A DNA stretch of 64,000 nucleotides, taken from the NCBI RefSeq assembly GCF_905397435.1, contig NZ_CAJPVI010000010.1, forward strand, positions 1 through 64,000. The letters are read 5' to 3'. Positions 1 to 10,492 of this stretch are shown one piece after another. The translations under genes were made by a program, and so were the position numbers. The notes under the pieces are model-generated. The model saw only the letters and a program-made list of their open reading frames with translations, made no database searches and had not been told where the DNA came from. Source of the DNA: Cupriavidus numazuensis (GTDB lineage Bacteria > Pseudomonadota > Gammaproteobacteria > Burkholderiales > Burkholderiaceae). Each line of letters begins with the position of its first letter. Position 1 is the first letter of the stretch.

Positions 1-160
1 CGCCCCTTTGGGGCAACCAAAACGCGTTTTTGGTTACTTTTGTCGCTCGGACAAAAGTGACTCGCCGGCTACGCCGGCGAAACAGCAGCGCCAGCGAAGA
101 GCGACAACCCGCCCCAACGAGAAGCCCCGTAGGCTACGCCGGCGAAACAGCCGCGCATGC
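1..160. repeat. Intergenic repeat element, copy A
   Basis: This stretch holds a chain of short inverted repeats and no convincing gene. In order: GCCCC-TTT-GGGGC at 2-14, the hairpin ACTTTTGTC-GCTCG-GACAAAAGT at 36-58, the palindrome GCCGGCTACGCCGGC, and a CGAAACAGC..GCGAAGAGCGACAAC module that starts to repeat near 140. The same modules recur at 20586-20886 (opposite strand) and 21412-21500. Open frames through it encode only low-complexity Arg-rich peptides, so I read it as a non-coding dispersed repeat. Confidence 0.75.
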
Positions 161-177
161 CAAGCACAACAACACAA

Positions 178-663
178 TCACTTCCCCAAACACCCCCCTT
201 TAACACATTTATCCCCTATCACCGCCACCGCCTGCACCTCAACCTGCATCCCCGGCACCGCCAGGTTAGAAACCGTAATCTGCGCACTAGCCGGATAGTT
301 CCCATCCGGGAACATCTCCTTCCGAACCTTCGAGAACGCGGCGCCATTGCGAGCATCCGTCAGATACGCCGTCATGCTGACCACATCCTTGAGACTGCCG
401 CCAGCCCGCCGGAGCGTCTGGTCAATCAACGCAAACACCGTCCTCGCCTGCGCCTCGAAATCTCCCTTGATGTCCTTGCCGTTGAGATCCGTGATCGTCG
501 TTTCCCCAGCCAGCCAGACGATACGCCCCCCTTCGGTAACGACCGCAGGCGAGTAGGAACGGCCCTTGATGCGCTCGCCCTGCTCCATGTATTCCGCGGC
601 CTGCGCAGTGCCAGCCAGTGCGCAGCACGCAAGCAACGCTGCAGTGAACTTCGAAACCTTCAT
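178..663 (-). CDS. Exported RidA/YjgF-family protein
   Basis: A 161-residue protein with a Sec signal peptide (about residues 1-22, ending GTAQA) followed by one RidA domain. RidA enzymes hydrolyse reactive enamines and imines, normally in the cytosol; a secreted form is unusual. The Arg of the usual PARS motif that binds the substrate carboxylate appears to be Ser (PASAQITV near residue 124), so classical 2-aminoacrylate deaminase activity is doubtful. The start at 663 is chosen because it gives the signal peptide and has a GGGGAGA ribosome site just upstream. It is the last gene of the leftward operon that begins near 4864. Family call is firm, function unknown. Confidence 0.85.
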   Translation of the reverse strand: MKVSKFTAALLACCALAGTAQAAEYMEQGERIKGRSYSPAVVTEGGRIVWLAGETTITDLNGKDIKGDFEAQARTVFALIDQTLRRAGGSLKDVVSMTAYLTDARNGAAFSKVRKEMFPDGNYPASAQITVSNLAVPGMQVEVQAVAVIGDKCVKGGCLGK

Positions 664-703
664 CGGTTGTCTCCCCTTTTTTGTATTTGAAAAATTGATG
701 AAT

Positions 704-2059
704 TCAGGCGGCACGCGCAAACCGATGCCGCAGCCCCTGGATCGATGCCGCCGCATCGCTGACGATGGCGGACACATCGACACGCGTATGGCAGCCATTG
801 CGCACAAGCACCCTGCCATCCACCAGCACCGTATCGACATTGGACGGCTGCGCCGAATACACCAGCGCATGCACTGGGTCAATCACAGGGGCCACGTTGG
901 CATCCGTGGTCCGTACCAGGATGATGTCGGCACGCTTGCCCGGCACCAGCGATCCGATACGCGCATCCAGACCCAGATCCCGCGCACCATCGATCGTCGC
1001 GAGTTCGAGCAGGCGGCGCGGCGGCAGTGGCACCGTGCTGCCGAAGCGCTGCTTGTGCGACCACAACAGCGCTCGCATGCAACTGAAGTAGTCGGCATTC
1101 GCCGACGCCGCAGAACTGTCGACGGACAGGCTCTGCTGCACCCGATGATCCATCAACTCCTGGAACTGGATCTCGCCACGCGTGGCCTGCGCATAGTGCA
1201 TCTCGATCACCGGCGAGCACGAGAACGACGTGCCGGAGGCCGCGAGCAATTTCGCCTCGTCCGGCGATACGCCCTGCGGATGAACCAGTTGAAGATCGCG
1301 TCCGAGCAGCCCCTCGGCGGCAAGCACCGAGACTACGCCGGGTCGCGCATGCATGGTGATGGGCAAGCCAAGCGCGCGGATTCCAGCCATCTCGGCCTTG
1401 ACCACGTCGATGGGCACCGCGCCGCGCGGATTCGATACCGGCGTGCGCACCGCTGCGCCAAGCGTGAGGAGCGTGGAGTCCGGCATGCCTTCGCGCTGCA
1501 CGCGTGCCAGGTCTTCCAGGTCCATCATCTGGTCGAGGGCCAGCTCCTGCCCCCAGCCGTATGAAAAGCGGCCGCGTACACCCATCTCATGCATCGCACG
1601 CAGTTCCGCGTCCGCATGCTGCGGGCTCCGGGTGTTGTGCGACCAGTTGTTGACCGTGGTGATCCCCGAAGCGAGGCCTTCTGCCAAACCCAGCCGGATG
1701 GAGTGGTAGGAGTCCTCCGGCGAGAAGAACGGGCCGATCTGCAGCGTGGTCGGAAAGTATCCATGCTCGGGATCATCGCCGCGAACCAGCGCGCGCAGCG
1801 AGCTGTTCCAGAGGTGCCAGTGCGTATCGACCAGTCCCGGCATGACGATCATGCCGCGCGCGTCGATCTCCGCCATGCCGGGCTTGCCGAGCCCGACTCC
1901 GATGTCGACGATTTCCCCGTCGACGACATGCACGTCCGCCTCCGGCAGGTCGCCAAGCGTCGCGTCCATCGTGAGCACATGGCCCCCGCGTATCACGAAT
2001 TCCGCTTCGCCTGGCAACGGCTGCTTCGTCACGTTCGCACTGCTCGCATTCTTGAACAT
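704..2059 (-). CDS. Amidohydrolase, cytosine/chlorohydrolase-type deaminase family
   Basis: 451 residues of the amidohydrolase superfamily (SsnA/AtzA/TrzN-like), which hydrolyse amino, chloro or amide groups on heterocycles using one metal ion. Visible motifs are the HxH metal pair in DTHWH (H80, H82), a later His in TMHARPG, another His in QLVHPQG, and the catalytic Asp in SVDSSAAS. A beta-sandwich composite domain is formed by both ends (FVIRGGHVLTMD and KRADIILVR). No signal peptide, so it should be cytosolic, unlike three of its neighbours. GGAG lies 7 bases before the ATG. It sits between the Bug receptor and the exported RidA in one operon. The substrate cannot be read from sequence. 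Confidence 0.85.
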   Translation of the reverse strand: MFKNASSANVTKQPLPGEAEFVIRGGHVLTMDATLGDLPEADVHVVDGEIVDIGVGLGKPGMAEIDARGMIVMPGLVDTHWHLWNSSLRALVRGDDPEHGYFPTTLQIGPFFSPEDSYHSIRLGLAEGLASGITTVNNWSHNTRSPQHADAELRAMHEMGVRGRFSYGWGQELALDQMMDLEDLARVQREGMPDSTLLTLGAAVRTPVSNPRGAVPIDVVKAEMAGIRALGLPITMHARPGVVSVLAAEGLLGRDLQLVHPQGVSPDEAKLLAASGTSFSCSPVIEMHYAQATRGEIQFQELMDHRVQQSLSVDSSAASANADYFSCMRALLWSHKQRFGSTVPLPPRRLLELATIDGARDLGLDARIGSLVPGKRADIILVRTTDANVAPVIDPVHALVYSAQPSNVDTVLVDGRVLVRNGCHTRVDVSAIVSDAAASIQGLRHRFARAA

Positions 2060-2114
2060 CGAAATCTCCGACTCTCTTTTTCTGGGTTGTTCTTGTTTGA
2101 GACTTGCCAGGCCT

Positions 2115-3089
2115 TTATTCGGCCTTGGCCCCGGTGAGCCGGATCAGCTTTTCCTTCTGGCTACGGTCGGCCTGGATGAACTTCGCAAAGGCGTCCGGTG
2201 TGGAAAACACCGGATCAAAACCACGCGACCGCACGTAGCGCTCGATGAAGGCCGGGTCCGCCGCCACGGCGGCGACATCACGCGCAATCTTCTGCACGAC
2301 AGGTGTTGGCGTGCCGCCCGTCACGAACAAGCCGAACCACGACTCATGCGGATCGATGTCTGCAAAGCCCGCTTCGGCCAGCGTCGGCACCTGCGGCATG
2401 CCCGGCAGCCGCTCGCGACGTGCGATAGCCAGCGCCTTCAGCTTGCCGGCGCGCAGATAGCCTTCGGCAGCCGGGACGCCGGCCAGCGTAAGCTGAACTT
2501 CTCCGGTCAGCACGGCGGTAACCGCCGGCGTGATGCCCTTGTACGGAATCTGCGTCATCTTCACGCCACGGCGCGCGTTGATGCCCTCGAACAGCAGGTG
2601 TGGCAGGCTGCCCGATCCATACGTGGCGTAGCTGAGCGAATCCGGCCGGGCCTTCGCCAGCGCCACCAGTTCCTTCATGTCCGACGCGGGCACCGATGGA
2701 TTGGCGACAACCATCTGCGGCAGGCTCACCAGCTCCGAGATCGGTACCAGTTCCCGCGCCGGATCGTAGGGCAGCTTGTCGAACAGGTAAGGGTTGCTGG
2801 TGACGGTGGCTTCGCTCGTCAGCAGCAGCGTGTGGCCGTCCGGCAGCGCCTTGGTCACCGCGACCGTGCCGATGATCGTCGACGCGCCCGGCTTGTTCTC
2901 GACGATGACGGGCTTGCCCCATTTCTGCTGCAGGCGCTCGGCCAGCACACGGGCCATGCCGTCGATGCCGCCGCCGGGCGCGTACGGCACGACGATGCGC
3001 ACGTTCTGCGTCGGGAACGACTGTGCCGCCGCTACCAGCGGCAGTACGCACAACGCCGCCGCTACCCATTTGATGCTCTTGGAATGCAT
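2115..3089 (-). CDS. Tripartite tricarboxylate transporter receptor (Bug/TctC family)
   Basis: 324 residues: a signal peptide (about 1-22, ending VAAAQS) and a periplasmic Bug domain. Typical features are the PVRIVVPY-type first strand (NVRIVVPYAPGGGIDGMAR), the W-G-K-P-V-I-VEN-KPGA segment, and LPYDP near residue 108. Bug proteins bind small carboxylates or amides in the periplasm; most in Burkholderiales are orphans with no cognate membrane subunits nearby, as here. The start at 3089 gives the signal peptide; the frame stays open upstream into the next gene but that extension is antisense-like shadow coding. Likely delivers or senses the operon's substrate. Confidence 0.92.
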   Translation of the reverse strand: MHSKSIKWVAAALCVLPLVAAAQSFPTQNVRIVVPYAPGGGIDGMARVLAERLQQKWGKPVIVENKPGASTIIGTVAVTKALPDGHTLLLTSEATVTSNPYLFDKLPYDPARELVPISELVSLPQMVVANPSVPASDMKELVALAKARPDSLSYATYGSGSLPHLLFEGINARRGVKMTQIPYKGITPAVTAVLTGEVQLTLAGVPAAEGYLRAGKLKALAIARRERLPGMPQVPTLAEAGFADIDPHESWFGLFVTGGTPTPVVQKIARDVAAVAADPAFIERYVRSRGFDPVFSTPDAFAKFIQADRSQKEKLIRLTGAKAE

Positions 3090-3112
3090 TGCTGGCTCTC
3101 CGCCCTTCTCTT

Positions 3113-4204
3113 TCAGTTCGTACGCGCGGCCGCAGCCAGTTGTTCGCGCAATTGCGGCATCACCCGGAAGGCGTTGTCGCGATAGACCGCCTGCAGGACC
3201 TGCGGCGACAGCCCCGATGCTTCCAGGCCGGTGGCAATCTTCGCCGGCTCGACCCATGGATAGTCCGAGCCGAACACGATCTGGCTCGGCGGCACGATCA
3301 TCTTCAGGATGCCCATATGGATCGCGTCCGCCGCTGCGGCCGTGTCGTAGTAGAAGCGTCGGAACTGGTACAGGCGCGAGTCGGCCGGGGCTTCGCGCGC
3401 AAGCGATGCCGCGGTTTCGCCGACCAGGAAGCGTTGCGCCCAGATGCTGCCGCCGCCGTGCGACCAGATGTATTTGATATCCGGCGTGGCCTTCGCCGTG
3501 CCGCCCTGGACCAGGCTCACCATGGCACGCGCCAGGTCCGAACCCAGTTCGACGAACGTCGGCAGGATGCCCGGCTGGAATTCCCACGCGCAGCAGCCCG
3601 GTGCCGTGGCGTGGATATAGACCACGGCCTTGCGGCGGTTCAGTTCTTCCCAGACCGGCCAGAACGACTTGTCGCCGAGCCATTTGTCGCCGTAGCTCGA
3701 CAGCAGGCCTACGCCGTCCGCCTTGAGCGTGTCGAACGCGTATTCGATCTCCTTCAGCGTGGCATCGATATCCGGCAGCGGCAGCACGGCAAACTGGCCA
3801 TAGCGGCCCTTGTGGTCCGACTTCATCGTCGCCGCGAAGTCGTTCATGTCGCGCGCCGCGCGCCGCGATTCTTCGACGTTGCCAAACCACACGCCCGGTT
3901 GCGTGACCGACAGGAAGGCTTTCTCGACATTGCCGCGATCCATCGCTTCCAGGTCCCTGGCGATCGTCCAGCTCTTGAACTGGTCGAAGCCGAGCACGGG
4001 CTGGACCTTGTGCTTGGACTCCACCAGCCTGACCCACGCCGGGGAAAAGTAGTGGTGATGGAAATCGATGCGCCCGCCACCGGGGCCGATCGTTTGAGCC
4101 TTTGCCAGGCCGGTCGGCATCAGCGCAGCGCCTGCCAGCGCTCCCAGCGAGCCTAGAAAATGGCGCCGCGACTGGCAGCCTTCGTGATCACAGTGTGTAT
4201 GCAA
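3113..4204 (-). CDS. Tat-exported amidohydrolase 2 (ACMSD-like) family protein
   Basis: 363 residues. The N-terminus carries a twin-arginine signal (SRRHFLGSLGALAG, residues 12-25), so the enzyme should be folded and exported. The mature part is a TIM-barrel amidohydrolase of the ACMSD/gamma-resorcylate decarboxylase group: metal motif DFHHHY near residue 50, a His in YIHATAPG, SHGGGS, and FGSDYPW with the catalytic Asp. Such enzymes decarboxylate aromatic or muconate-like acids, or hydrolyse lactones. It lies 23 bases upstream of the Bug gene in the same operon. Periplasmic location is unusual for the family. The substrate is unknown. Confidence 0.85.
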   Translation of the reverse strand: MHTHCDHEGCQSRRHFLGSLGALAGAALMPTGLAKAQTIGPGGGRIDFHHHYFSPAWVRLVESKHKVQPVLGFDQFKSWTIARDLEAMDRGNVEKAFLSVTQPGVWFGNVEESRRAARDMNDFAATMKSDHKGRYGQFAVLPLPDIDATLKEIEYAFDTLKADGVGLLSSYGDKWLGDKSFWPVWEELNRRKAVVYIHATAPGCCAWEFQPGILPTFVELGSDLARAMVSLVQGGTAKATPDIKYIWSHGGGSIWAQRFLVGETAASLAREAPADSRLYQFRRFYYDTAAAADAIHMGILKMIVPPSQIVFGSDYPWVEPAKIATGLEASGLSPQVLQAVYRDNAFRVMPQLREQLAAAARTN

Positions 4205-4234
4205 GATGCGGGTCTCCGGTACGGGATGCGAGGC

Positions 4235-4864
4235 TTACTTCTCGCCGAACAGCGCGTAAGACGGATCGGCCTTGCCCAGGCGCGGCGCGACTTCATAGCG
4301 CTTTTTCACGTCGTCGGCGGACACGTAGCTGATGCGGCGGTAGTCCGAGACGGTCTGCCGGCTGTCCAGCGCCCATTTGCCATTGCGGCGCGACCACGTG
4401 TCGAGGTAGCGCGAATGCATCCAGCGTTCCTCGTACTGGTCGTCCTGGCCTTCACGCTTCACGAGCAGCGTGGCCGTACCGGTGGATTCGCTCACGGCCT
4501 TGTCGCCCTTCACCTCGATCAGGATATTGCTGATCCGGTGGTTGTTGCCGAGCATCTCGGTGTGCGCCTTGATCAACCAATCCACATACGCCGACCACGA
4601 CGGGAACGTGCGCTTGCCGAACTGCATGCGCGCTTCCGGATGCGCGATCGACAGCAGCATGTCGCGGTCGAGCCGGTCGAGCGCGCGCGGGTACTTGTAG
4701 AGGAGTTCGGTGATGGCCTGCTTGCTGAGCAGTTCGTCGAGTTGTGCCGCCTGCGTCGGTTGCACCGACTGCGCGTGCACGACAGTGCTCATTCCGCATG
4801 CCGCGAAACACGCCGCCGAGGCCAGCACGACGCCGAGCAGCTTGCGGCTAAGGGTACGTTGCAT
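4235..4864 (-). CDS. Exported SnoaL-like (NTF2-fold) protein
   Basis: 209 residues: signal peptide (about 1-28, ending VHAQS), then a SnoaL_4/NTF2-like domain with the usual start (ELLSKQAITELLYKYPRALDRLD) and C-terminal W-KW-LDSRQTVSDYR. This fold includes steroid isomerases, hydroxylating ring enzymes and many polyketide cyclases; the activity cannot be assigned. I chose ATG 4864 because GGAG sits 9 bases upstream; an in-frame ATG at 4879 lacks a site. First gene of the leftward operon 4864-178, divergent from the LysR gene at 5163. Three of the five operon products besides the receptor carry export signals. Confidence 0.85.
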   Translation of the reverse strand: MQRTLSRKLLGVVLASAACFAACGMSTVVHAQSVQPTQAAQLDELLSKQAITELLYKYPRALDRLDRDMLLSIAHPEARMQFGKRTFPSWSAYVDWLIKAHTEMLGNNHRISNILIEVKGDKAVSESTGTATLLVKREGQDDQYEERWMHSRYLDTWSRRNGKWALDSRQTVSDYRRISYVSADDVKKRYEVAPRLGKADPSYALFGEK

Positions 4865-5162
4865 CTTGACAGTCTCCATGAGTTTCAGGGTCCGGCGCGT
4901 CGCAGTGCGAGTCGGGCTCCGTGTTGTTCTGGCGTGTATTTCAGCGAATTCGAATCCATTCAGCAAGCGATTAAATTTAATGGTTTGATAAGAAATACTT
5001 GTTCACGGCCGCGGAGCCAGATTTCGCGCGGGACGGCGACACAGTGCCTGCATGCGGGCGCTGCACGCGATGTCGTGATCCGGTGACACGCCGGCCGCAA
5101 GCTGCGGCACATCGGCTATGCTCGGGGAACTAGTCAATCCGGCAGATTCATAAGAACCGCAT
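4865..5162. promoter_or_regulatory. Divergent promoter region with AT-rich palindrome
   Basis: This 298-base gap separates the leftward operon from the divergent LysR gene. Most of it is GC-rich, but 4966-5000 is distinctly AT-rich and includes the perfect palindrome ATTAAATTTAAT at 4970-4981 and an ATTCGAAT palindrome just to its left. LysR regulators normally bind such a divergent region (T-N11-A dyads). Assignment of the exact operator is inference. Confidence 0.4.
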
Positions 5163-6065
5163 ATGAACGTGACCCTGCGGCAGTTGCGCGCGTTTGTCGA
5201 AGTCGCGCGCAGTGGCGGCTTTACCGCGGCCGCGCCCAAGCTTCATCTGACCCAGTCGGCCACGAGCCTGCAGATACGCGAACTGGAATCGCAGCTCGGG
5301 CTGCAGCTGATCGACCGCTCCACGCGGCGGTTCGCCCTGACCGATGCCGGCAGCGAGTTCCTGATCAGCGCCATGCGCATCGTCGGGGATGTCGAGCAGT
5401 CGGTGGCCGATACGCGCGAGCTTGTCCACAAGCGGCGCGGCCGCATTACCGTGGCCACCACGCCGCTGCTGGCGTCGACGCTGTTGCCGGAGAGCATTGC
5501 GCACTTCCTCGACGCCTATCCTGCAATCACCGTGCGCATCGCCGACCTGCCGGCCGAACAGATCGGGCGCCGCGTGCTGAGCGGGGACGTGGATTTCGGC
5601 TTTGGCGTGTTCCCGGAAGAAGACGCGCAGTTCGACCGCATTCCGCTGCTGCGGCATCCGCTCGGCGTGATGGTGCCCAGCAGCTGGCCGCTGGCCACGC
5701 GCAAGCGCGACCTGGTGTGGTCGGACCTGGAAGGGCAGCCGCTGATTGCCATGTCGCACGCAACCGGCATGCGTACGCTGATCGACCAGCAACTGCACCA
5801 GGCCGGCGTGCAGATCAATCCGCGTTTCGAAGTCGCGTATCTCGGAACGGCCGTGGGCCTGGCTGAGGCCGGCCTTGGCGTGACCGTGGTGCCAGCCTAT
5901 GTCGGCAAGCTGATGGGATCGGACCGCGTGCGCTTCCGGCCGCTGCACAAGCCCGTGGTGCACCGTCAGATCGAGCTGATCGTGCGCGCGGGGCGCTCGC
6001 TGTCACCGAGCGCCGCGGCGTTCCGCGATTGCCTGGCGGCGCGCTGCCAGATGCTGAATGGCTGA
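5163..6065 (+). CDS. LysR-family transcriptional regulator
   Basis: 300 residues with an N-terminal winged helix-turn-helix (NVTLRQLRAFVEVARSGGF.. through SQLGLQLIDRSTRRFALT) and a C-terminal effector domain of the periplasmic-binding-protein type (IADLPAEQIGRRVLSGDVDFGFG). It is transcribed divergently from the SnoaL/amidohydrolase/Bug/RidA operon and is its probable regulator, with the operon substrate as likely co-inducer. Full family length and no defect visible. Confidence 0.93.
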   Translation: MNVTLRQLRAFVEVARSGGFTAAAPKLHLTQSATSLQIRELESQLGLQLIDRSTRRFALTDAGSEFLISAMRIVGDVEQSVADTRELVHKRRGRITVATTPLLASTLLPESIAHFLDAYPAITVRIADLPAEQIGRRVLSGDVDFGFGVFPEEDAQFDRIPLLRHPLGVMVPSSWPLATRKRDLVWSDLEGQPLIAMSHATGMRTLIDQQLHQAGVQINPRFEVAYLGTAVGLAEAGLGVTVVPAYVGKLMGSDRVRFRPLHKPVVHRQIELIVRAGRSLSPSAAAFRDCLAARCQMLNG

Positions 6066-6090
6066 TCGGGGGCGTGCCAGCTTGTTTGCT

Positions 6091-6213
6091 CCCCTCTCCC
6101 GCATGCGGGAGAGGGGTTGGGGGTGAGGGCAGGAGCCTCCACGAAGTCGAAGCGGTCGCATCGAGACACGCCAACCCTCACCCCCGGCCCCTCTCCCATG
6201 CATGGGAGAGGGG
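6091..6213. repeat. Paired 26-bp palindromes (REP/BIME-like element)
   Basis: Two perfect palindromes face each other between convergent genes: 13-bp arms at 6091-6116 (CCCCTCTCCCGCA and its complement) and at 6188-6213 (CCCCTCTCCCATG and its complement). Each is followed inward by a second inverted module, GGTTGGGGGTGAGGG at 6115-6129 and CCAACCCTCACCCCC near 6171-6185. The arrangement is that of a bacterial interspersed mosaic element. Lying between the LysR gene and the leftward MFS gene, it may also act as a bidirectional terminator, though no T-run follows. Confidence 0.8.
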
Positions 6214-6270
6214 AGGCACCGTTGGCAGCTTTTCGCTTTGTCGGCGGCCTCAGGCGCGCCATCGCAAGCG

Positions 6271-7593
6271 TCAGCGCTGTGCCACGGCCAGCGTAGACCG
6301 GCCATGGTTCACCAGCGAGATCGTCACCGCTGCAATCACTGCAGGCAACGCGATCACGAGGAAGTTCTGGGCGAGCGGCAGCGACATGCCGATGACAGCG
6401 CCGATGACGATCGGCGACAGGATGCCCCCGGCCCGCCCCACGCCGAGCATCAGGCCCAGGCCGGTCCCGCGGCACGCGGCCGGATAGAACTGGCCGCAAT
6501 AGGCACACGACAGCGTTTGCGTTCCGATCGTGCAGGCACCGGCAAGTCCGACCAGCACGTACAGCGCCCATGTCGGCATCTGGCTGCCAAGCAGTGCAAT
6601 GGACATGGACGCGACGACGAACATGAGCACCAGCACCACCTTGATGTGCAGCCGGTCCGCAAGCCAGCCGCCGCCGATCGCGCCGACCGTGGCGCCGATA
6701 TTCAGTACCAGCACGAAGGTCAGGGCCGAGCCCAGGCTGTAGCCGGCGGTGGCCATCAGCTTCACCAGCCATGAGTTCAGCGCGTAGACCATGAACAGCG
6801 ACATGAAGCACGTTGCCCAGAACATGAGCGTGCTGAAGCCGCGCCCTTCGGCAAACAGCGTACGCAGCGGCGCATCGTGCTGCCGCGGCGTGGCCGACAG
6901 CACGAACTCGTCATCGGGGTTGAACACGTGTTGGGGCGCAATGCGCGAGAGAATGCGCTGCAGCTCCGCCGTGCGGCCCGTCTTCAGCAGGAATGCCATC
7001 GATTCCGGCATCTGCTTCCAGATCAGCGGCAGCAGGATGACCGGGGTACCCGCGGCGATGAACACGCTCTGCCAGCCATAGGATTCGATGAGCCCCTTGC
7101 CGGTCACCGCCGCCAGCATGCCGCCCACGGAGTAGCCCGAGAACATCACCGTGATCAGCGTGCTGCGCATGCGCAGCGGCGCGTACTCGCTCATCTGCGC
7201 GATCACGTTTGGCATGACTCCGCCCATGCCCAGTCCCGCCAGGAAGCGCAGCGCGCTGAAGCTCACCGGATCGCTTGTCAGGCCGGCGGCCGCGGTGCAG
7301 ACGCTGAACAGCGCAATACACACGACAATCACACCGCGCCGCCCCACACGGTCGGATACGGTGCCAAACGCCACGTTGCCGAACATCATGCCGAACAACG
7401 CGGAGCTGACCATGAAGCCCGCCTGCGTGGCATCCACGCCCATCTCCTTCATGATCGACGGCAGCGCAATGCCGGCGACGGCCAGGTCGTACCCGTCGAA
7501 GATGATCGCCATTGCGCACCAGAACAGCACGACGCCGTGGAACCGCGTAAAGCTGGCTTCGTCCGCCAGCCGGCTCGCATCAACTTGCTTCAT
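6271..7593 (-). CDS. MFS permease, aromatic acid:H+ symporter (AAHS) family
   Basis: 440 residues, 12 predicted membrane helices. AAHS hallmarks are the DGYDLAV motif in helix 1 (residues about 29-35), the FGTVSDRVGRR loop between helices 2 and 3, and a matching GGWLADRL in the second half. PcaK- and MhpT-type members import benzoates and similar acids with protons. It is the last gene of the nba operon, 32 bases after nbaD, so it probably imports anthranilate-type, 3-hydroxyanthranilate or a related substrate. Substrate is inferred from context only. Confidence 0.9.
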   Translation of the reverse strand: MKQVDASRLADEASFTRFHGVVLFWCAMAIIFDGYDLAVAGIALPSIMKEMGVDATQAGFMVSSALFGMMFGNVAFGTVSDRVGRRGVIVVCIALFSVCTAAAGLTSDPVSFSALRFLAGLGMGGVMPNVIAQMSEYAPLRMRSTLITVMFSGYSVGGMLAAVTGKGLIESYGWQSVFIAAGTPVILLPLIWKQMPESMAFLLKTGRTAELQRILSRIAPQHVFNPDDEFVLSATPRQHDAPLRTLFAEGRGFSTLMFWATCFMSLFMVYALNSWLVKLMATAGYSLGSALTFVLVLNIGATVGAIGGGWLADRLHIKVVLVLMFVVASMSIALLGSQMPTWALYVLVGLAGACTIGTQTLSCAYCGQFYPAACRGTGLGLMLGVGRAGGILSPIVIGAVIGMSLPLAQNFLVIALPAVIAAVTISLVNHGRSTLAVAQR

Positions 7594-7625
7594 GGTTGTC
7601 TCCTCTTATGTTTTTTCCTGTTCAG

Positions 7626-9638
<2,013 letters not shown>

Positions 9639-9690
9639 GGTTGGTGTCTCCTGATAGCTGTTGAATGCGTGGTTGCCGCGGGTACGGCAG

Positions 9691-10491
9691 TCAGTCTGGC
9701 ATGCCCGCGCGCGTGGTGAACGACACGCTGCCCAGCGCGTTCGCGCCGCTGCCGATATGGCAGCCCACATGCAGCCCCGGGCGCAAGGCCTCGGCCGCGG
9801 TGGCCGCCCCGGCCATGATCAGCGAGCCCGCCGGCAGGCTGACCTGCGCCGCGTGCAGCAGCCGCGAGGCCTGGACTACGGTGCGCAGCGGGTGGCCGAG
9901 AATCGCGCCCGTCGAGCCGACCTGCACGTCGCGGCCATCGAACTGCATGCGCACGCCAAGGTTCGCCAGGCCCGTGAAGTCGCGCGACCACGCGCCCACC
10001 ACGAGTCCGGCCGACGAACAGTTGTCGGCTACGACGTCTTCCAGGCTGAAGCGGAAATCGCGGTAGCGCGAGTCGATGATCTCCATCGCCGGCGCGACCG
10101 CTTCGAGATAGTCCGCCGCTTCCAGCGCTGTCAGCGGCGCATCGATGGTCCGGCGCGTCACAAAGCAGACTTCCGGCTCCACGCGCGGGTGGATATAGCG
10201 TCCAAGGTGGATCGTACCGCCATCTTCCTCGAGCATCGCATCGGTGAGGAAGCCCCAGATCAGGCTGTCCACGCCCATCTGCACCATCTTCGCGCGGCTG
10301 GTGAAGCCAAGCTTGATGCCCTTGACCTGTTCGCCGCGCGCGACGCGGTGCTGGATCGACGCGCGCTGGATCGCGTACGCCGTCGGCAAATCGAAATGGC
10401 CGGCTTCGAACTGCGGCATCGACTGCGCCTGCATGGCGGCGGTATCAAGCGCGAGTGCCGCGTCGACGATCGTCTGGCTCATGTCGGTCAT
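9691..10491 (-). CDS. nbaG: 4-oxalocrotonate decarboxylase
   Basis: 266 residues of the fumarylacetoacetate-hydrolase-like hydratase/decarboxylase family. It decarboxylates 4-oxalocrotonate to 2-oxopent-4-enoate with Mg2+. The branch is identified by [19 protein letters not shown], as in DmpH-type decarboxylases, against the [17 protein letters not shown] of its hydratase partner. Metal ligands lie in [10 protein letters not shown] (Glu-x-Glu). I prefer ATG 10491 since AGGAG lies 9 bases upstream; an ATG at 10500 abuts that site. Homologues form a complex with the hydratase encoded immediately upstream. Confidence 0.92.
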   Translation of the reverse strand: MTDMSQTIVDAALALDTAAMQAQSMPQFEAGHFDLPTAYAIQRASIQHRVARGEQVKGIKLGFTSRAKMVQMGVDSLIWGFLTDAMLEEDGGTIHLGRYIHPRVEPEVCFVTRRTIDAPLTALEAADYLEAVAPAMEIIDSRYRDFRFSLEDVVADNCSSAGLVVGAWSRDFTGLANLGVRMQFDGRDVQVGSTGAILGHPLRTVVQASRLLHAAQVSLPAGSLIMAGAATAAEALRPGLHVGCHIGSGANALGSVSFTTRAGMPD

Positions 10492-10492
10492 C

